Shown here: positions 24,334 through 27,811 of the stretch, piece by piece
How the letters are laid out: each line of letters starts with the position of its first letter
How positions within the stretch are numbered: the first letter of the stretch is position 1
Source of the DNA: CAZBSE01 sp964578625
Lineage (GTDB): Bacteria; Actinomycetota; Humimicrobiia; Humimicrobiales; Humimicrobiaceae
Direction of reading: 5' to 3'
DNA: 27,811 nucleotides
Assembly: GCA_964578625.1 (NCBI GenBank)
Contig: CAZODQ010000020.1
Location: 1-27,811 of the forward strand
Notes under the pieces: model-generated
What the model saw: the letters and a program-made list of their open reading frames with translations, nothing else
Databases searched by the model: none
What the model was told of the DNA's origin: nothing
Translations under genes and position numbers: made by a program

Positions 24334-24954
24334 ATGAATAATAATCATAAAGGAGAATTAAAAGATTTTAAAATAGTAGCCATATACGGCAGTCCAAGAA
24401 GGAAAGGAAATACCGGTTTACTGCTGGATAAGCTTATGGAGGGTGCAGCAGAGTCCGGCAGCCTGCCTAAAAAGGATGTGATAATCAAGAAGATAGTGGT
24501 CAGTGATTTAAATATATCTCCGTGCAAGGGATGCCGTAATTGCTCCATAACGGGGGAGTGTATTGTAGATGACGATATGCAGCAGGTATATAAAGAGTTA
24601 ATAGAAGCGGATTTTTTAGCTGTGGCATCTCCTGTTTTTTTTACTACTGTATCCGGCTATTTAAAAGCTTTAATTGATAGATGCCAGAGATTTTGGTCTC
24701 TGAAATACGAACATAAAAAAAGAATAATAACTAAAAAGAGGAAAGGAATCTTCATAAGCACTGCCGGTTCCGGTTTTAATGATATTTTTAACTGTCCCAG
24801 GAAAGTAATCCGTTCTTTCTTCGATGTGCTGTATGTTGATTATTTATGTGATTTTGTGTTTAATAATGTGGACAGTCAGGGTGATATAGTAAAAAATGAG
24901 GAAGCAATGGAAGACCTGTATAGATTTGGGAAAGATAAAATTTTTATAAATTAA
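24334..24954 (+). CDS. Iron-sulfur flavoprotein-like NAD(P)H/FMN reductase
   Basis: A 206-residue flavodoxin-fold protein of the NADPH-dependent FMN reductase family. The FMN phosphate loop is GSPRRKGNT (19-27). A compact cysteine motif, C64, C67, C70 and C76 (SPCKGCRNCSITGEC), matches the CX2CX2CX5C pattern that binds a [4Fe-4S] cluster in archaeal-type iron-sulfur flavoproteins (Isf). ASPVFFTTVSGYLKALIDR is the usual FMN-binding helix. An AAAGGAG at 24349-24355 lies inside the frame, but no start codon follows it in phase, so the ATG at 24334 is kept. It lies after korB and may pass electrons from ferredoxin to other acceptors; this is inference. Confidence 0.82.
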   Translation: MNNNHKGELKDFKIVAIYGSPRRKGNTGLLLDKLMEGAAESGSLPKKDVIIKKIVVSDLNISPCKGCRNCSITGECIVDDDMQQVYKELIEADFLAVASPVFFTTVSGYLKALIDRCQRFWSLKYEHKKRIITKKRKGIFISTAGSGFNDIFNCPRKVIRSFFDVLYVDYLCDFVFNNVDSQGDIVKNEEAMEDLYRFGKDKIFIN

Positions 24955-24972
24955 TAGGGGAGTGGAGTTTTA

Positions 24973-25506
24973 ATGAAAAAAAACTCACTAACAACTATAG
25001 TTATTTTAGCGATTGTTAGCATTTTTTTACTTACAGGGTGCTTTTTGTTGCCTGTCAGCAGCGGCGACAGCAGCAGTAGTAGTAACGACAGCAGTATAGG
25101 CAGTAGCGACAGCAGCAGTGATTTTACACTGAAGGATATTGGCGGTAACGAGGTATCGTTATCGGACTTTACCGGAAAGATCGTAGTACTGAATTTCTGG
25201 GCTACTTGGTGTCCTCCGTGCAGGGAAGAAATTCCTGATTTTATTGATGTATATAATAAGTATAAGGGTAAAGATATTCAATTTTTAGGAATATCGAATG
25301 AGGATATTAATACTTTAAGAGATTTTATTTCAGAATACGGCATAAACTACACTATTTTAGTCGATAATGCAGGAGTTATGAGCAAGTGGGGCATAAATGC
25401 GATTCCTACTACTTTTGTTATTGATAGAGAAGGTCAGATTGTTTTTAAAAATGTCGGTATGATGACGAGAGAGCAATTGGAAAATACTATAGAAGATGTA
25501 TTGTAA
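24973..25506 (+). CDS. TlpA/ResA-like thioredoxin-fold lipoprotein
   Basis: A 177-residue extracytoplasmic thiol-disulfide protein. It has a lipoprotein signal (MKKNSLTTIVILAIVSIFLLTGC, broken here as a basic start, hydrophobic core and lipobox LLTG-C23), then a Ser/Asp/Gly-rich linker (about 29-50), then a thioredoxin-like domain with WATWC80PPC83 and the cis-Pro loop INAIPTTFVID. GGGGAG-type ribosome binding bases precede the ATG. The stop abuts the ccdA start with no gap. Reducing power probably comes from the membrane CcdA protein next door. Targets could be cytochrome c apoproteins or other disulfides; no cytochrome genes are seen here. Confidence 0.9.
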   Translation: MKKNSLTTIVILAIVSIFLLTGCFLLPVSSGDSSSSSNDSSIGSSDSSSDFTLKDIGGNEVSLSDFTGKIVVLNFWATWCPPCREEIPDFIDVYNKYKGKDIQFLGISNEDINTLRDFISEYGINYTILVDNAGVMSKWGINAIPTTFVIDREGQIVFKNVGMMTREQLENTIEDVL

Positions 25507-26241
25507 ATGTTAGAAGTTGGTTTACTCTCTGCTTTCATTGCAGGGCTATTGACATTTATTTCTCCCTGTATTTTACCTCTGGTTCCGGTCTATATAAGCC
25601 TTATGTCCAGTAAGGCAATCTACAGAGGCGAAAATATAAAGATTTCAGAAAGACTTTACCTGTTTTTAAACAGTATATTCTTTGTGCTGGGATTTTCCAC
25701 AGTTTTTATGATCCTGGGCTCGACTGCCACTATAATAGGCCAGGCACTGCAGAATTATTCCGGTATTGTTGCAAGAATCGGTGGGGTCATCCTGATAATC
25801 TTTGGACTGCAATATATGGGTCTTTTCAGAATTCGTTTTTTAAATATAGAAAAAAAGTTTAGCATTCCTTCTTCCTTAAAGACCGGTTATTTGAGTTCTT
25901 TTGTCATAGGAGTTATTTTTTCATTTGGGTGGATCCCATGTGTGGGTATGATTTTATCGGGCATTTTACTTTTAGCCAGCCAGCTTGATACTCTGCTTCA
26001 GGGGATCGTACTTATGGCTGTCTTTTCATTTGGACTTGGCCTTCCGTTCATACTTGCCGGTATATTTATAAGTTTTTTCTCTAATTTTTTAAAGAAAATA
26101 AACAGACATCTTAATGCAGTATCTATTATATCGGGTATATTTTTGTTAGCTTTGGGAATAATCTTTGTTACGGGCTCTATGAGTAAGGTTATAGGATTTT
26201 TATCAAAATATCTGCCCTTTCTAAATAAAGTTAATTTTTAA
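25507..26241 (+). CDS. ccdA: CcdA-type thiol-disulfide transporter
   Basis: A 244-residue, six-helix membrane protein that passes electrons from cytoplasmic thioredoxin to extracytoplasmic thioredoxin-fold proteins. The two redox cysteines lie in FISPC21ILPLVPVYISLM and FGWIPC145VGM, the positions expected for the CcdA/DsbD-beta core. Helices are at about 5-27, 52-78, 85-108, 128-153, 160-190 and 200-230. It starts directly after the stop of the TlpA-like lipoprotein, so both are translated from one message and form a pair. Confidence 0.93.
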   Translation: MLEVGLLSAFIAGLLTFISPCILPLVPVYISLMSSKAIYRGENIKISERLYLFLNSIFFVLGFSTVFMILGSTATIIGQALQNYSGIVARIGGVILIIFGLQYMGLFRIRFLNIEKKFSIPSSLKTGYLSSFVIGVIFSFGWIPCVGMILSGILLLASQLDTLLQGIVLMAVFSFGLGLPFILAGIFISFFSNFLKKINRHLNAVSIISGIFLLALGIIFVTGSMSKVIGFLSKYLPFLNKVNF

Positions 26242-26332
26242 ATAAATATTTGTCTTAATTTATGTTAAAATTTTAAATATTTATGGTTTTGATCTATGTT
26301 GTAAATATTAATTTGATTTGAAGGAGGATATC

Positions 26333-27148
26333 TTGTCTATAGATCCGGTTGCTTTCAGTATATTTGGATTAGAGATCAGATGGTATGGCATAATAACAGC
26401 TTTAGGTCTGATAGCAGGTTTTACAGTTGCTTATTTTATAGCAAGATACAGGGGCCAGAAGCAGGATGAGGTTTTAAACTTCGCGCTTATAGCAGTAGTA
26501 TTTTCACTTCTTGGTGCCAGGCTGGTTCATATTGCAGCAAATCTATCTTTTTATGTTAAAAATCCCATTTATATTTTTGCGTTCAGAAGAGGCGGACTTG
26601 CTATTCAAGGAGCTATACTAGGAGGGCTTATAGCTCTTATTATATTCTGCAGGATAAGAAAACTTAATTTCTGGCTATGGGCTGATATTTATGTACCAGG
26701 ATTGATACTGGGGCAGGCAATAGGGAGATGGGGCAATTTCATAAATCAGGAAGCTTTTGGGAGACCGAGCAATCTTCCCTGGGCTATTTATATAGACCCT
26801 ATTAACAGGCCTTATGATTACGCCAGTTATGAATATTTTCACCCCACATTTTTATATGAATCAATAGCCAATCTTCTATTATTCGTGCTTCTTTTGTTAA
26901 TGCACAGATTCTATAAAAAGAGACCAGACAGGATTCCTTACGGATTAATACTATCTATGTATCTGGGAATATATTCAATTTACAGGACATTTATAGAATA
27001 TTACCGTATTGACAGTACTTATTGGGGACCAGTAAAGGTGGTATATATAATAAATCTAATTACTATCATAGTTGCGATTATGATAGCAAATTATGTATTA
27101 AGAAAGTTTAAAGAAAAGAAGCAGCTGGAAGAAGACTCTGATAAATAA
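26333..27148 (+). CDS. lgt: Prolipoprotein diacylglyceryl transferase
   Basis: A 271-residue membrane enzyme that transfers diacylglycerol to the lipobox cysteine of prolipoproteins. The signature GRWGNFINQEAFG is at about residues 131-143, with the RRGGLAIQGA segment before it and HPTFLYESIANL and IYRTFIEYYR later. The start is TTG at 26333, with AAGGAGG at 26321-26327 five bases ahead. An earlier in-frame TTG at 26318 would put that ribosome binding site inside the gene. It follows the TlpA-like lipoprotein and ccdA by about 90 bases, fitting because that lipoprotein needs Lgt. Confidence 0.95.
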   Translation: MSIDPVAFSIFGLEIRWYGIITALGLIAGFTVAYFIARYRGQKQDEVLNFALIAVVFSLLGARLVHIAANLSFYVKNPIYIFAFRRGGLAIQGAILGGLIALIIFCRIRKLNFWLWADIYVPGLILGQAIGRWGNFINQEAFGRPSNLPWAIYIDPINRPYDYASYEYFHPTFLYESIANLLLFVLLLLMHRFYKKRPDRIPYGLILSMYLGIYSIYRTFIEYYRIDSTYWGPVKVVYIINLITIIVAIMIANYVLRKFKEKKQLEEDSDK

Positions 27149-27232
27149 AGTTTAAGTTTGATACTGATTTTATATTCTCATCCAGATAGTAATCCCTTAT
27201 ACATTTGTTATATATAAAAGTAGGCTTTGTTT

Positions 27233-27784
27233 TTATTTCATGCTGTATACACAGCCGCAATAATTCTGTCTGTAAAGTTTCATTTTTTTACTCAGTTTTA
27301 TAGTCTTTTTAAAACCATCATTTTTCTTTAAATTGGACTGGTAGAAATCAATTCCCAAGGAAGCTGCAAGTTTTGCTCCTATGGAATTTATAGTATGGTG
27401 ATTTTTGTGGGGGCTTATAGTAAGGGTGGTTCCAAATAAATCGAATCCCAGCTTTTTTGCCGTCTTAGCTGTTTTGTTCAAACGTATTCTGAAGCATAAA
27501 TTACATCTTCTTCCGCCTTCCGGTTCATCTTTCAGATCTTTAGTCGACCTTAGCCATTTTCTTATTTCATATTTTCCAATCGCAAGAGGAATAGAATTTT
27601 TTTTTGAGATCATTTTTACATCATTAAGTCTCCTGATATATTCTTTTTTTGGGTATATATTGGGATTATAATAAAAGAAAGTAACATTAAAATCTCTTTT
27701 TAGTTTAAAATAAGGGTAAAGCGCACAAGTGCCGCAGCATACATGAAGAAGCATTGCCGGTTTTGAATTTGAAGTTTTTGACAT
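27233..27784 (-). CDS. queH: Epoxyqueuosine reductase QueH
   Basis: A 183-residue enzyme for the last step of queuosine tRNA modification, reducing epoxyqueuosine to queuosine. The family cysteines are present: HVCCGTC (C16, C17, C20), GRRCNLCFRIRL (C94, C97) and YCGC (C176, C178). FGTTLTISPHKN (117-128) is also typical. This is the non-cobalamin alternative to QueG, common in anaerobes. It is convergent with lgt. The ATG is near the right edge and the frame is complete. Confidence 0.92.
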   Translation of the reverse strand: MSKTSNSKPAMLLHVCCGTCALYPYFKLKRDFNVTFFYYNPNIYPKKEYIRRLNDVKMISKKNSIPLAIGKYEIRKWLRSTKDLKDEPEGGRRCNLCFRIRLNKTAKTAKKLGFDLFGTTLTISPHKNHHTINSIGAKLAASLGIDFYQSNLKKNDGFKKTIKLSKKMKLYRQNYCGCVYSMK

Positions 27785-27811
27785 TTTTTCTATAATGTTA
27801 GTTTTATTTTG

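Noticed and set aside
24349..24355. AAAGGAG inside the Fe-S flavoprotein frame as evidence for a later start
   Set aside because: No ATG, GTG or TTG follows in frame at usable distance before the FMN loop apart from GTG further than normal spacing; the upstream ATG is simpler.
26242..26284. Inverted repeat ATAAATATTT / AAATATTTAT between ccdA and lgt as a terminator
   Set aside because: It is A/T only with a 23-base loop and no T-tract; such pairs are expected by chance in this composition.

Overview
The window comes from a low-GC, probably anaerobic bacterium. Anaerobic metabolism is suggested by a ferredoxin-type 2-oxoacid oxidoreductase, a DUF362 protein carrying two [4Fe-4S] motifs, a CoA-disulfide/persulfide reductase with a rhodanese domain, and an iron-sulfur-flavoprotein-like protein. 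Most genes use AGA/AGG almost exclusively for arginine and start with ATG, GTG or TTG. Two clear genes have none of these start codons in frame at the right place. I cannot place the organism in a phylum from sequence alone.

Left region (1-6200), accessory: three adjacent minus-strand membrane proteins each carry one zinc ribbon (62-2102). They are followed by an intact tyrosine recombinase (2469-3350), a 20-bp repeat (3412-3431), a decayed second recombinase (about 3588-3803), a short ORF overlapping its neighbour, a GT4 glycosyltransferase, a GH130 phosphorylase, and a second exact copy of the 20-bp repeat (6150-6169). The repeat reads like the 3' end of an RNase P RNA gene. The GT4 and GH130 genes use CGN arginine codons, unlike the one other gene I counted in full. 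I read this as a chain of integrated elements at an rnpB 3' end that lies outside the window.

Central region (6212-15877), mostly chromosomal in character: trehalose synthesis by two routes read divergently from one spacer (otsA-otsB leftward; a DUF5752 protein and a TreT-like synthase rightward). Then come endonuclease V, a membrane protein, an alpha/alpha-toroid protein overlapping a DUF362 ferredoxin-like protein, an alpha/beta hydrolase (opposite strand) and a YtxH-like protein.

Right region (15878-27811): a copper module (CopZ-like chaperone, CopA-type ATPase) with a good promoter whose start point falls in a perfect 24-bp palindrome, directly followed by the CoA-disulfide reductase/rhodanese gene. 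A UMF1-type MFS transporter faces it. Next are the alpha and beta subunits of a 2-oxoacid:ferredoxin oxidoreductase, a small Fe-S flavoprotein, a thiol-redox and lipoprotein set (TlpA-like lipoprotein, CcdA, Lgt), and queH on the minus strand. I saw no tRNA, rRNA, CRISPR array or complete insertion sequence.
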